Source: Mycobacterium haemophilum DSM 44634
GTDB taxonomy: Bacteria > Actinomycetota > Actinomycetes > Mycobacteriales > Mycobacteriaceae
Assembly (NCBI RefSeq): GCF_000340435.2
Contig: NZ_CP011883.2
Span: 1,470,686 to 1,534,685, forward strand
Direction: 5' to 3'
Length of the DNA: 64,000 nt
Of the stretch, positions 17,426 to 25,230 are shown in pieces. The notes beneath the pieces were generated by a model, which was given only the letters and a program-made list of their open reading frames with translations, did not search any database and was not told the DNA's origin. The stretch's first letter is position 1. Every line of letters begins with the position of its first letter. Both the position numbers and the translations under genes were made by a program.

Positions 17426-18054
17426 CAACAACCTTCGACTCGACCCACTTCACCACGGCGATGTCCGCTGCCCGGCTACTGTCCGACCCGTGGCAATGGT
17501 GCTACCTACCCGAGGCGCTGGCCGCAACGGACAGTGCAGCTTTGGCCGCCGAATTCCCCAGCCATCTGCTGGTCCAGCGCAAAGAAGACGCGTATGCCAC
17601 CATGAGCTATCAGCAGTCGCGGGGGCCGCTGCGCATCGGGTCAGACAACCTCTCCACGCGCTGGCGCCAATTCACCGAATTCCTGTACAGCGACCGCTAC
17701 ACAAAGCTAGCCGAACAGCTCACCGGCTATCGGCTAGCCGATTGTGTGCTGGACCTTACCGTCTATGAATACGGGTCGCGTGATTGGCTTGGTGCGCACC
17801 TTGACAAAACGAATCGCCGTGTGGTGCAGATCTTTTACTTCACGCAGGGTTGGAAGGACGGCGACGGTGGATGCCTGGGCATCCTGCGCACGCGCTCCGA
17901 CGCCGAGCCGCATCGGCGGCTGCCGCCACGCACGGGCAGCAGCGCGGTGCTGTGTCCCTCTGATGGTGCGTGGCACCAGGTCGAGGCCGTGACGAGTCCT
18001 CATGCCCGACGCCGCTCCCTGGTGGCGCGGTTCATCACATCCGGTACGGAATGA
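17422..18054 (+). CDS. 2OG-Fe(II) oxygenase, second copy type
   Basis: 210 residues from GTG 17422, overlapping the carbamoyltransferase stop. Iron ligands appear as His126/Asp128 (LGAHLDKTNR) and His185 (DGAWHQVEAV), with the RRSLVARF strand beyond. It is in the same small-oxygenase group as the 11.4-kb gene but only distantly similar, and resembles prolyl-hydroxylase-like enzymes. Lying between two carbamoyltransferases, it may hydroxylate a site that is then carbamoylated, or hydroxylate the amino-acid arm. Target is inferred only. Confidence 0.78.
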   Translation: MTTTFDSTHFTTAMSAARLLSDPWQWCYLPEALAATDSAALAAEFPSHLLVQRKEDAYATMSYQQSRGPLRIGSDNLSTRWRQFTEFLYSDRYTKLAEQLTGYRLADCVLDLTVYEYGSRDWLGAHLDKTNRRVVQIFYFTQGWKDGDGGCLGILRTRSDAEPHRRLPPRTGSSAVLCPSDGAWHQVEAVTSPHARRRSLVARFITSGTE

Positions 18055-18063
18055 GGGGGGCGG

Positions 18064-19722
18064 ATGATCGTTCTGGGACTTAATGGTTGGACAGAGTCGA
18101 CGCACGATCCGTCGGCGGCCTTGGTGGTCGACGGTGAAGTGGTGGGGTTCGTCGAAGAAGAACGGCTCAACCGGGTGCGGCACGCCCCGGGTATGGTCCC
18201 GAAGCTGGCGGTGCAGTGGGTACTGCGCGAAGCCGGCATCGGGTTGGATGATGTGGACGCCCTCGCCTACGGCTGGGATCTACCGAGATACGGGCGAATC
18301 CGCAATGAGCGCTGGGACCTTGCGGACCGCGATTTCGTACGCACAGTGACCGGCATGGAACCACGTCGCACCCCCAAGGTGCACTGGGTTAGCCATCACC
18401 AGGCACACGCCGCGTCGGTGTACCTGCGATCCGGACTGCCGGCGGCTGCGGTGGTGGTGGTCGACGGGCGCGGCGACGACGAGTCGATCAGCGTCTTTCG
18501 CGCGCGCGGACATGAACTGGAATTGGTGCGTGCGTGGTCGTTCCACGCCTCGTTGGGGATCTTCTACCGCGAGGTGTCGGTGCACTGCGGGTTCGGGCGG
18601 TTCGACGCGGGCAAGACGATGGGGCTGGCGTCCTACGCGGACCCGGTCGGCGACTTGCCGTTGCAGTGGCGCGACGGCGACATCGTCTCGACGGTGCCAG
18701 CCCAGCCCCGAGCACGCGACGTGCACGAGCAATGGCGGCGGTATTTGGTGAATCGCTTCGGCCCCGGCGCGCGGGTGCCGACGCGATACGACGAGCTGCG
18801 CTCCCGCCGAGCGAGCGCACCGACAGCCACGGAGTTACTGAAGCCACACGTGGCGGCGTGGGCGCAGGAGACCGTGAACACGACCCTGGAATCGTTGGCG
18901 GACTTCGCAATCCAGATCACTGGCGAACACGCGCTGTGTGTGTCCGGTGGCGTCGCGCTCAACTGCGTGGCGAACGGCCGGCTGGTCGAACGCGGATTCG
19001 ATCTCCATCTTGAGCCGACCCCGGACGACTCGGGAGTGGCGCTGGGGGCGGCCCTCCTCGTTGCCGCACGGGCCGGCGATCCGGTCCGCGGTGATGCGCG
19101 CGCGGACCTGGGGCCTCGCTACGACTCCGCGCAGGTCGGGTCGTATCTAGCGGAGTTAGGTTGGCCTGCAAAGGAACTCGACGATCCGGCGAGTACGGCG
19201 GTCGAGCGCTTGGGCCGCGGCCAGGTGCTGGGCTGGTTCCAAGGCCGGGCGGAAGCCGGTCCGCGAGCGCTGGGTCATCGCAGCATCCTCGCCTTGCCGG
19301 CGATTGCCGCGCACCACGACCGTGTCAACGGCATCAAGCGGCGGGAAAAATGGCGCCCGTTCGCGCCCGCGCTGCTGCATGACGAGTCGCGGTATCTGTT
19401 CGGGCGCGACGTCGACTCGCCGTACATGCAGCAGAGTTTCCCCCTCACCGACCAAGCCGGCATCGACAATCCCGCCGTTACACACGTTGATGGGACGGCT
19501 CGTCCGCAGACCGTGCGACCCGGCGCCGGCCGCTACGCCGACCTGCTGTGTGGGCTACGCGAGCAGCACGGGCACGGCGTCGTCCTCAACACCTCGTTTA
19601 ACGGCCCCGGCGAACCCATCGTCTGCACCCCGGAGGACGCGTTGCGCGCGTTCGCCAGCATGCCGCTCGATGCCCTGATCATCGAAAACTACCTCGTCGA
19701 GCGCAAAAACGTCGGACGGTAA
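18064..19722 (+). CDS. Carbamoyltransferase (NodU/TobZ family), copy 2
   Basis: 552 residues from ATG 18064 behind a GGGGGGCGG ribosome site. The same landmarks as copy 1 are present: VEEERLNRVRHAPG, HHQAHAAS, CGFGRFDAGKTMGLASY, GWFQGRAEAGPRALGHRSI and LNTSFNGPGEPI. It differs widely from copy 1 in the middle, so this duplication is older than that of the ATP-grasp genes. Two intact copies imply two carbamoylations, for instance one ureido and one O-carbamoyl group. This is the last gene of the operon; xerC, a chromosomal housekeeping gene, starts 64 bp later. Confidence 0.87.
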   Translation: MIVLGLNGWTESTHDPSAALVVDGEVVGFVEEERLNRVRHAPGMVPKLAVQWVLREAGIGLDDVDALAYGWDLPRYGRIRNERWDLADRDFVRTVTGMEPRRTPKVHWVSHHQAHAASVYLRSGLPAAAVVVVDGRGDDESISVFRARGHELELVRAWSFHASLGIFYREVSVHCGFGRFDAGKTMGLASYADPVGDLPLQWRDGDIVSTVPAQPRARDVHEQWRRYLVNRFGPGARVPTRYDELRSRRASAPTATELLKPHVAAWAQETVNTTLESLADFAIQITGEHALCVSGGVALNCVANGRLVERGFDLHLEPTPDDSGVALGAALLVAARAGDPVRGDARADLGPRYDSAQVGSYLAELGWPAKELDDPASTAVERLGRGQVLGWFQGRAEAGPRALGHRSILALPAIAAHHDRVNGIKRREKWRPFAPALLHDESRYLFGRDVDSPYMQQSFPLTDQAGIDNPAVTHVDGTARPQTVRPGAGRYADLLCGLREQHGHGVVLNTSFNGPGEPIVCTPEDALRAFASMPLDALIIENYLVERKNVGR

Positions 19723-19786
19723 CACCCCGACAACAGTTCGGCGCGTCGACGGCGGAACGCCGCGCGGAGTCTGCAAACGTGGGGGA

Positions 19787-20695
19787 GTGCCGGACCACAG
19801 CGTGGCGATCCTCGACGAGTTCGATGAGTACCTCGCGCTGCAGTGCGGCCGCTCGGCGCACACCCGTCGCGCGTATCTGGGTGACCTGCGGTCGTTGTTG
19901 GCCCATCTCGAGGAACGGGGATCCGGTCTCGACCAACTGAGCCTGCCGGCGCTGCGCTCGTGGCTGGCGGCGGCGGCCGGTGCCGGCGCGGCTCGCACCA
20001 CGCTGGCCCGTCGCACTTCGGCGGTCAAGGCATTTACCGCGTGGGCGAAGCGGCGTGGCCTGCTCGCGGCGGACCCCGCCGGCCGGTTGCAGGTGCCCAA
20101 GGCGCATCGCACCCTGCCGGCGGTGCTGCGTCAGGATCAGGCGTTGCAGGCCATGGCAGCAGCACAATCCGGCGCCGAGCAGGGTGATCCGCTGGCTTTG
20201 CGGGACCGGCTGATCGTCGAAATGTTGTACGCCACCGGGATCCGGGTCAGTGAGCTGTGCGGCCTGGACATCGACGATGTGGACACCCGGTACCGGCTGG
20301 TCCGGGTGCTGGGGAAGGGCAACAAACAGCGCACCGCGCCGTTCGGGGTACCGGCCGCCGACGCACTGCGCGGCTGGCTGGACGACGGGCGTCCGGCGTT
20401 GGTCACCGCGGAATCCGGGTCAGCGCTGCTGCTGGGCGCACGAGGGCGACGGCTCGATGTGCGCCAGGCCCGCACTGTGGTGCACCAAACCGTCGCCGCG
20501 GTAGCCAGTGCGCCCGATATCGGACCGCATGGGCTGCGGCACAGCGCGGCTACCCATCTGCTCGAAGGCGGTGCTGATCTGCGGGTCGTTCAGGAATTAT
20601 TGGGGCATTCCAGCCTGGCGACCACCCAGCTGTACACCCATGTCGCGGTCTCGCGGCTGCGTGCGGTGCACGATCAGGCCCACCCGCGCGCCTAG
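19787..20695 (+). CDS. xerC: Tyrosine recombinase XerC
   Basis: 302 residues, orthologue of Rv2894c. The N-terminal SAM-like domain has YLALQCGRSAHTRRAYLGDL. The catalytic domain shows Arg in TGIRVSELCGL, HGLRHSAATHLLEGG, GHSSLATTQLYTH with the nucleophile Tyr near residue 285. XerC works with XerD at dif to resolve chromosome dimers. GTG 19787 is chosen because it follows GGGGGA closely. In M. tuberculosis viuB/dprA precede xerC; here the nucleoside cluster does. It belongs to the housekeeping side of the junction and I see no evidence that it mobilised the cluster. Confidence 0.93.
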   Translation: MPDHSVAILDEFDEYLALQCGRSAHTRRAYLGDLRSLLAHLEERGSGLDQLSLPALRSWLAAAAGAGAARTTLARRTSAVKAFTAWAKRRGLLAADPAGRLQVPKAHRTLPAVLRQDQALQAMAAAQSGAEQGDPLALRDRLIVEMLYATGIRVSELCGLDIDDVDTRYRLVRVLGKGNKQRTAPFGVPAADALRGWLDDGRPALVTAESGSALLLGARGRRLDVRQARTVVHQTVAAVASAPDIGPHGLRHSAATHLLEGGADLRVVQELLGHSSLATTQLYTHVAVSRLRAVHDQAHPRA

Positions 20696-20722
20696 CGCGT
20701 GCTGACGACGTTGAATGTGCAC

Positions 20723-21280
20723 TCAGGGCGCCGACACGCCGGGCGGGGTCACCACGGCCGCACATTCGAAGCCGTAAAAGCACACTCGACGCCAAGCCAG
20801 CGGTTTAAGCCGGATGGCGGTGGATTTCAGCAGGCCCAGCGGATCGACATAATCGGCGCCGGACGCCGGACCCCACATGGCGCCCCAGTGCAGACACGCC
20901 GCGGCCGGGCAGCCGAGGTGCCCGGCTACCAGCTCGCCGATTACGGTCTGGGCCGTCACCGGCTGACCGGCCCGCACTGCCGCCCGCACCGGTTCGTAGC
21001 TGGTGTGCAGGCCGCCAGGGTGGGCTAGCGATACCACCGGCCGTCCGGCCAGCAGCCCGGCAAACACCACGGTCGCTTCGCCCGCGGCGTATACCGGCTG
21101 ACCGGGCGCGCCGGCCAGGTCCACACCGCGGTGCCCGGGATTCCAATCCGGCGACGGCGCATTGAATCCCCGGACTACGACCGGCCGTGGTCGCAGCGGC
21201 CAATCCAGTCGAGCATCATCGGCAACCGCCGGTGCCGCGCTGACCAGGGCCATGCTCACGATCAGCGCCACCCATCGCAC
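20723..21280 (-). CDS. Secreted M23-family peptidase-like protein (Rv2891)
   Basis: 185 residues from GTG 21280. The N-terminus is a signal peptide (ALIVSMALVSAAPAVADD), followed by a LytM/M23 domain with NPGHRGVDLAG, PVVSLAHPGGLHTSYEP and CLHWGAM, i.e. the H...D and HxH zinc ligands partly visible. Upstream ATG 21412 would place about 44 non-hydrophobic residues before the signal peptide, so I prefer the shorter form. It is convergent with xerC and divergent from rpsB, as in M. tuberculosis. Likely role: exported peptidoglycan-related or LytM-like regulator protein. Confidence 0.82.
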   Translation of the reverse strand: MRWVALIVSMALVSAAPAVADDARLDWPLRPRPVVVRGFNAPSPDWNPGHRGVDLAGAPGQPVYAAGEATVVFAGLLAGRPVVSLAHPGGLHTSYEPVRAAVRAGQPVTAQTVIGELVAGHLGCPAAACLHWGAMWGPASGADYVDPLGLLKSTAIRLKPLAWRRVCFYGFECAAVVTPPGVSAP

Positions 21281-21497
21281 GTTGTTCAGTTCAGCGGCGC
21301 GGCGACGACCGGGCCAGTCACCACTGTCGGTGCTGTGGAAAAACCACCGGCCGAGTCGGTGTAAACTGCTGCTCGCAGCTCGTATTAGCGGGCTGACTTC
21401 GCGCGTCTGCACCGCGGCCCCGTTTTCCAGGGCCGCAACAGCATGCCGAGCGGTCCCGCCCCACTAGCGGGTCCGGCATTGCCGCAGACGCCAGGGT

Positions 21498-21517
21498 CCG
21501 GCTTCAGCCGAAGCCGG
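21498..21517 (+). promoter_or_regulatory. Perfect hairpin in the rpsB 5' leader
   Basis: CCGGCTTC-AGCC-GAAGCCGG forms an 8-bp perfect stem with a 4-base loop, 34 bp before the rpsB start. It lies in the untranslated leader and not at a gene end, so it is a candidate for ribosomal-protein S2 leader autoregulation rather than termination. Confidence 0.5.
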
Positions 21518-21551
21518 GCAACAACCGACACGAAAAGGACATGGGCTCACT

Positions 21552-22385
21552 ATGGCTGTTGTGACCATGAAGCAGCTGCTTGACAGCGGCACCCACTTCG
21601 GGCACCAGACCCGCCGTTGGAATCCCAAGATGAAGCGGTTCATTTTCACCGACCGCAACGGCATCTACATCATCGATCTGCAGCAGACGCTGACTTTCAT
21701 CGACAAGGCTTACGAGTTCGTCAAAGAGACCGTCGCCCACGGCGGCTCAGTGTTGTTCGTTGGCACCAAGAAGCAGGCGCAGGAGTCGGTCGCGGCCGAA
21801 GCGACTCGCGTCGGCATGCCGTATGTGAACCAGCGCTGGCTGGGCGGCATGCTCACCAACTTCTCTACCGTGCACAAGCGGCTGCAGCGCCTCAAGGAGC
21901 TGGAGGCGATGGAGCAGACCGGCGGTTTCGAGGGTCGCACCAAGAAGGAGATCTTGGGCCTGACCCGGGAGAAAAACAAGCTGGAGCGCAGCCTGGGCGG
22001 TATCCGGGATATGGCCAAGGTGCCGTCGGCGATCTGGGTTGTCGACACGAACAAAGAGCACATCGCCGTTGGCGAGGCCCGCAAACTGGGCATCCCGGTG
22101 ATCGCGATCCTGGACACCAACTGCGACCCCGACGAGGTCGACTACCCGATCCCGGGCAACGACGACGCGATCCGCTCGGCGGCGCTGCTGACCAAGGTGA
22201 TCGCGTCCGCGGTTGCCGAAGGCTTGCAGGCCCGTGCCGGCCTGGGGCGCGGTGACGGCAAGCCCGAGGCGGAAGCCGTTGAGCCGCTTCCGGAATGGGA
22301 GCAGGAGCTGTTGGCCGGTGCTGGTGCCAGCGCCCCCACCGACTTGGGCGCAGGCGTATCCGAGACCACCACTGACCCCTCATAG
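21552..22385 (+). CDS. rpsB: 30S ribosomal protein S2
   Basis: 277 residues, full-length for mycobacteria. The start MAVVTMKQLLDSGTHFGHQT is classic for S2, and the body contains WNPKMKRFIF, GGSVLFVGTKKQAQE, YVNQRWLGGMLTNF and DTNCDPDEVDYPIPGNDDA. The C-terminal ~35 residues are acidic and variable. S2 binds the head of the small subunit together with S1. It is cotranscribed with tsf, 12 bp downstream, the universal bacterial pairing. An AAGGAC lies about 10 nt upstream of the ATG. Confidence 0.98.
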   Translation: MAVVTMKQLLDSGTHFGHQTRRWNPKMKRFIFTDRNGIYIIDLQQTLTFIDKAYEFVKETVAHGGSVLFVGTKKQAQESVAAEATRVGMPYVNQRWLGGMLTNFSTVHKRLQRLKELEAMEQTGGFEGRTKKEILGLTREKNKLERSLGGIRDMAKVPSAIWVVDTNKEHIAVGEARKLGIPVIAILDTNCDPDEVDYPIPGNDDAIRSAALLTKVIASAVAEGLQARAGLGRGDGKPEAEAVEPLPEWEQELLAGAGASAPTDLGAGVSETTTDPS

Positions 22386-22397
22386 GAAGGCTGAGCA

Positions 22398-23228
22398 TTG
22401 GCGAATTTCACTGCCGCCGACGTCAAGCGGCTTCGCGAGCTGACCGGTGCCGGCATGCTCGACTGCAAGAACGCGCTGGCCGAAACCGACGGCAACTTCG
22501 ACAAGGCCGTCGAGGCGCTGCGGATCAAGGGCGCCAAGGACGTGGGCAAGCGTGCCGAGCGAGCCACCGCCGAGGGTTTGGTCGCGGCGCGCGCCGGGGC
22601 TCTTATAGAGCTGAACTGCGAAACGGACTTTGTTGCTAAAAACGCTGAGTTCCAGGCGCTGGCCGACCAAATCGTCGGCGCGGCGGCTGCGGCCAAAACC
22701 GTTGACGTCGACGCGCTCAAGGGGGCCAGCGTCGGTGATAAGACGGTCGAGCAAGCAATCGCCGAGCTGTCGGCCAAGATCGGTGAGAAGCTCGAATTGC
22801 GCCGCGTCGCGATCTTCGGCGGGACCGTGGAAACTTACCTACACAAGCGCGCGGCCGACCTGCCGCCGGCGGTGGGTGTGCTCGTCGAGTACGGCCCCGG
22901 CGCCGACGCGGCTGCCAGCACAGCGGCGGCACACGCAGTCGCGCTGCAGATCGCCGCGCTCAAGGCGCGTTTCCTGTCCCGCGATGATGTTCCCGAAGAC
23001 GTTGTGGTTAGCGAACGTCGCATCGCCGAAGAGACCGCCAAGGCCGAGGGCAAGCCGGAGCAGGCGCTGCCCAAGATCGTCGAAGGCCGGCTAAACGGCT
23101 TCTTCAAGGATTCCGTGTTGCTTGAGCAGCCGTCGGTGTCCGACAACAAGAAGACCGTCAAGGCCCTGCTCGACGAGGCCGGCGTGACGGTGACGCGATT
23201 TGTTCGGTTCGAGGTGGGCCAGGCCTAG
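22398..23228 (+). CDS. tsf: Elongation factor Ts
   Basis: 276 residues starting at TTG 22398 after AGGAAGGC; the first residues ANFTAADVKRLRELTGAGMLDCKNAL match EF-Ts exactly, which decides the unusual start. The UBA-like N-terminal domain, TDFVAKN nucleotide-exchange motif (near residue 78) and the core domain are all present. EF-Ts recharges EF-Tu with GTP. Operon with rpsB. Confidence 0.98.
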   Translation: MANFTAADVKRLRELTGAGMLDCKNALAETDGNFDKAVEALRIKGAKDVGKRAERATAEGLVAARAGALIELNCETDFVAKNAEFQALADQIVGAAAAAKTVDVDALKGASVGDKTVEQAIAELSAKIGEKLELRRVAIFGGTVETYLHKRAADLPPAVGVLVEYGPGADAAASTAAAHAVALQIAALKARFLSRDDVPEDVVVSERRIAEETAKAEGKPEQALPKIVEGRLNGFFKDSVLLEQPSVSDNKKTVKALLDEAGVTVTRFVRFEVGQA

Positions 23229-23256
23229 CTCGCCGAGTCTTTTCTGGGCGGCGAGC
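23228..23256 (+). terminator. Possible terminator after tsf
   Basis: GCTCGCCG and CGGCGAGC form an 8-bp stem around a 13-base loop starting at the tsf stop codon. No U-tract follows, which is usual for mycobacteria. It ends 22 bp before amiC, so it may only attenuate readthrough. Confidence 0.4.
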
Positions 23257-23278
23257 GCGAGCGGCTAGCGTCGTTGCT

Positions 23279-24685
23279 ATGCAACGTGTGCACGCTTTCG
23301 GTGACGACGCCCTCGGTGATTTCGACGCGGTCGGCCTCGCCGATGCTATCCGAGCCGGTTGGATCAGCAGAGCCGATGTCGTCGAGGCGGCCATCGCGCG
23401 GACCGAGGCCGTCAACCCAGCCCTCAACGGTTTGGCGTATGAGGCGTTTGCGCGGGCCCGGCACACCGCGTCGAACCCGGCCGGTGGCTTTTTTAGCGGT
23501 GTCCCGACCTTCATCAAGGACAACATCGATGTCGCTGGACAGCCGACGATGCGGGGCAGTGACGCATGGGTGCCCCGAAATGCGTTCGACGACGGCGAGT
23601 TCACCCGGCTGTACCTGGCCACCGGACCGGTATCTCTGGGCAAGACGCAGCTGTCAGAATTCGGGTTCAGCGCCTCCGCCGAACATCTGCGGCTCGGGCC
23701 GGTCCGCAACCCGTGGGACACCGACTACACCGCCGGTGCCTCGTCGTCGGGATCGGGTGCGTTCGTCGCCGCCGGTGTAGTGCCGATGGCGCACGCCAAC
23801 GACGGCGGCGGATCGATTCGTATTCCGGCCTCCTGCAACGGGCTGGTCGGGCTCAAGCCGTCACGCGGCCGGTTGCCGCTGGATCCTGAGCTGCGCCGGC
23901 TGCCGGTGGGTATCGTCGCCAACGGCGTGCTGAGTCGCTCGGTGCGCGACACCGCGGCCTTCTATCGGGAGGCCGAGCGGATCTGGCGCAACCCCAAGCT
24001 GCCGCCGGTCGGGGACGTCACGCGGCCCGGTCGGCAACGGCTGCGGATTGCTGTGGTGACGCGTTCGGTTCAGCGCGAGTGCAGCCCCGAACTACGCGAG
24101 CTCACGCTGAAGGCGGCTGGGCTGCTTGAAGAACTGGGCCACCGCGTCGAACGCGTGGAAGAGCCGCCGGTGCCGCCCAATTTCCCGGACGATTTCGTGC
24201 TGTATTGGGGGCTGTTGGCGGCGATGCAGGTGCGGACCGGCCGGCTCGCATTCGGCAACACGTTCGACCGCACCAAGCTGGATAGTTTGACGCTGGGCCT
24301 AGATCGTCACACCAGCCGCAACATGCACCGGCTCCCCAAGGCAATCATGCGTCTGCGTCGGCTGCGGCGTCGCACTGCTGAGTTTTTCGCTACCTACGAT
24401 GTTTTGCTCACTCCAACGGTCGCCGACGAGACGCCGCGGATCGGGTATCTCGCTCCCACCGACTATCAGCAGGTGATCGACCGGCTGATGAGCTGGGTCG
24501 CGTTCACCCCGTTGCAAAACGTCACTGGGGAGCCAGCGATTTCGCTGCCGTTGGCCCAATCCGCGGATGGCATGCCGGTGGGCATGATGTTCACCGCCGA
24601 CTTCGGACAAGAAGCCCAACTGTTGGAACTGGCCTACGAACTCGAAGAGGCTCGGCCGTGGGCGCGGATCCAAACTCCCGACTAG
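23279..24685 (+). CDS. amiC: Amidase signature-family amidase
   Basis: 468 residues, orthologue of Rv2888c. The Ser-cisSer-Lys triad is visible: Lys in TFIKDNIDVAG (near residue 81), GASSSGSGAFVAAG with the cis-Ser, and the nucleophile Ser in DGGGSIRIPAS. Cytoplasmic hydrolase of amides; the physiological substrate is not known. In M. tuberculosis AmiC activates some amide and indole prodrugs. The gene is followed directly by the convergent marR gene, 3 bp apart. Confidence 0.92.
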   Translation: MQRVHAFGDDALGDFDAVGLADAIRAGWISRADVVEAAIARTEAVNPALNGLAYEAFARARHTASNPAGGFFSGVPTFIKDNIDVAGQPTMRGSDAWVPRNAFDDGEFTRLYLATGPVSLGKTQLSEFGFSASAEHLRLGPVRNPWDTDYTAGASSSGSGAFVAAGVVPMAHANDGGGSIRIPASCNGLVGLKPSRGRLPLDPELRRLPVGIVANGVLSRSVRDTAAFYREAERIWRNPKLPPVGDVTRPGRQRLRIAVVTRSVQRECSPELRELTLKAAGLLEELGHRVERVEEPPVPPNFPDDFVLYWGLLAAMQVRTGRLAFGNTFDRTKLDSLTLGLDRHTSRNMHRLPKAIMRLRRLRRRTAEFFATYDVLLTPTVADETPRIGYLAPTDYQQVIDRLMSWVAFTPLQNVTGEPAISLPLAQSADGMPVGMMFTADFGQEAQLLELAYELEEARPWARIQTPD

Positions 24686-24688
24686 CCG

Positions 24689-25108
24689 TCAGTCGGATCC
24701 GAGCTTGTCGAGCATTCGCTTGAACTCGCGCTGCTGCGGTGCACTCAGTTTGGCCAGGATGCGGCCATCAGCGATACGGACCGCACCTTCCGCGCGTTTC
24801 AGCAAGGCGCGGCCCGGACCGGTTAGCGTGGCTGGTAGTGCACGCCCGGAGGACGCTGACGCGGGCCGTGCCACCGCGCCAGTGTCTTCCAGTTTGCGTA
24901 GCACGGCATTCATCGCCTGCGGTGTGACGCCTGCGTTCCGCGACAGTTCGGCGCTCGACAGGCCAGGAGACATCGAAAGCATACGCAGGCAAACGAATTC
25001 GGGGAGCGTCAGGCCGAGCGGACGCAACATGGCGGCAACCTCTGGTCGCAGCGCGGCTCCCACCCGGTAGAGCAGGTAGCCCAGCGGAGCGTCTTCTGTC
25101 TGAACCAT
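24689..25108 (-). CDS. MarR-family regulator (Rv2887-like)
   Basis: 139 residues from ATG 25108 (MVQTEDAPLGYLLYRVG); longer open frame upstream encodes no domain. The winged-helix core has LTLPEFVCLRMLSMSPGLSSAELS, then a recognition helix VTPQAMNAVLRKLEDTGAV and a wing with SSGRALPATLT. Dimerising N- and C-terminal helices are present. M. tuberculosis Rv2887 is a repressor, and its loss gives resistance to some drugs through de-repression of other genes. Here it is divergent from an MFS efflux gene, with a perfect palindrome on its own start, so it probably represses both. Confidence 0.9.
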   Translation of the reverse strand: MVQTEDAPLGYLLYRVGAALRPEVAAMLRPLGLTLPEFVCLRMLSMSPGLSSAELSRNAGVTPQAMNAVLRKLEDTGAVARPASASSGRALPATLTGPGRALLKRAEGAVRIADGRILAKLSAPQQREFKRMLDKLGSD

Positions 25109-25125
25109 GTCAACAATGTTGACAT
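25107..25125. promoter_or_regulatory. 19-bp perfect palindrome, probable MarR operator
   Basis: ATGTCAACAATGTTGACAT is fully self-complementary around a central A at 25116. It includes the marR start codon on the minus strand and lies about 105 bp before the efflux gene start. Length and symmetry are those of a MarR dimer site, and the place would block marR initiation and a divergent promoter. Confidence 0.75.
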
Positions 25126-25230
25126 ATATCAGGTGCGTTGACGCACGCCTTTGCATTACTGAGACATTTGAGGCGAGATTGTGTCCTTGGGGTGCACACC
25201 GGTCTCGGGGTCGATATCCTCGGCAGGACC

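Noticed and set aside
19787..20695. XerC as the integrase of a genomic island
   Set aside because: It is the chromosomal housekeeping XerC by sequence and neighbours; no attachment-site repeat was seen.
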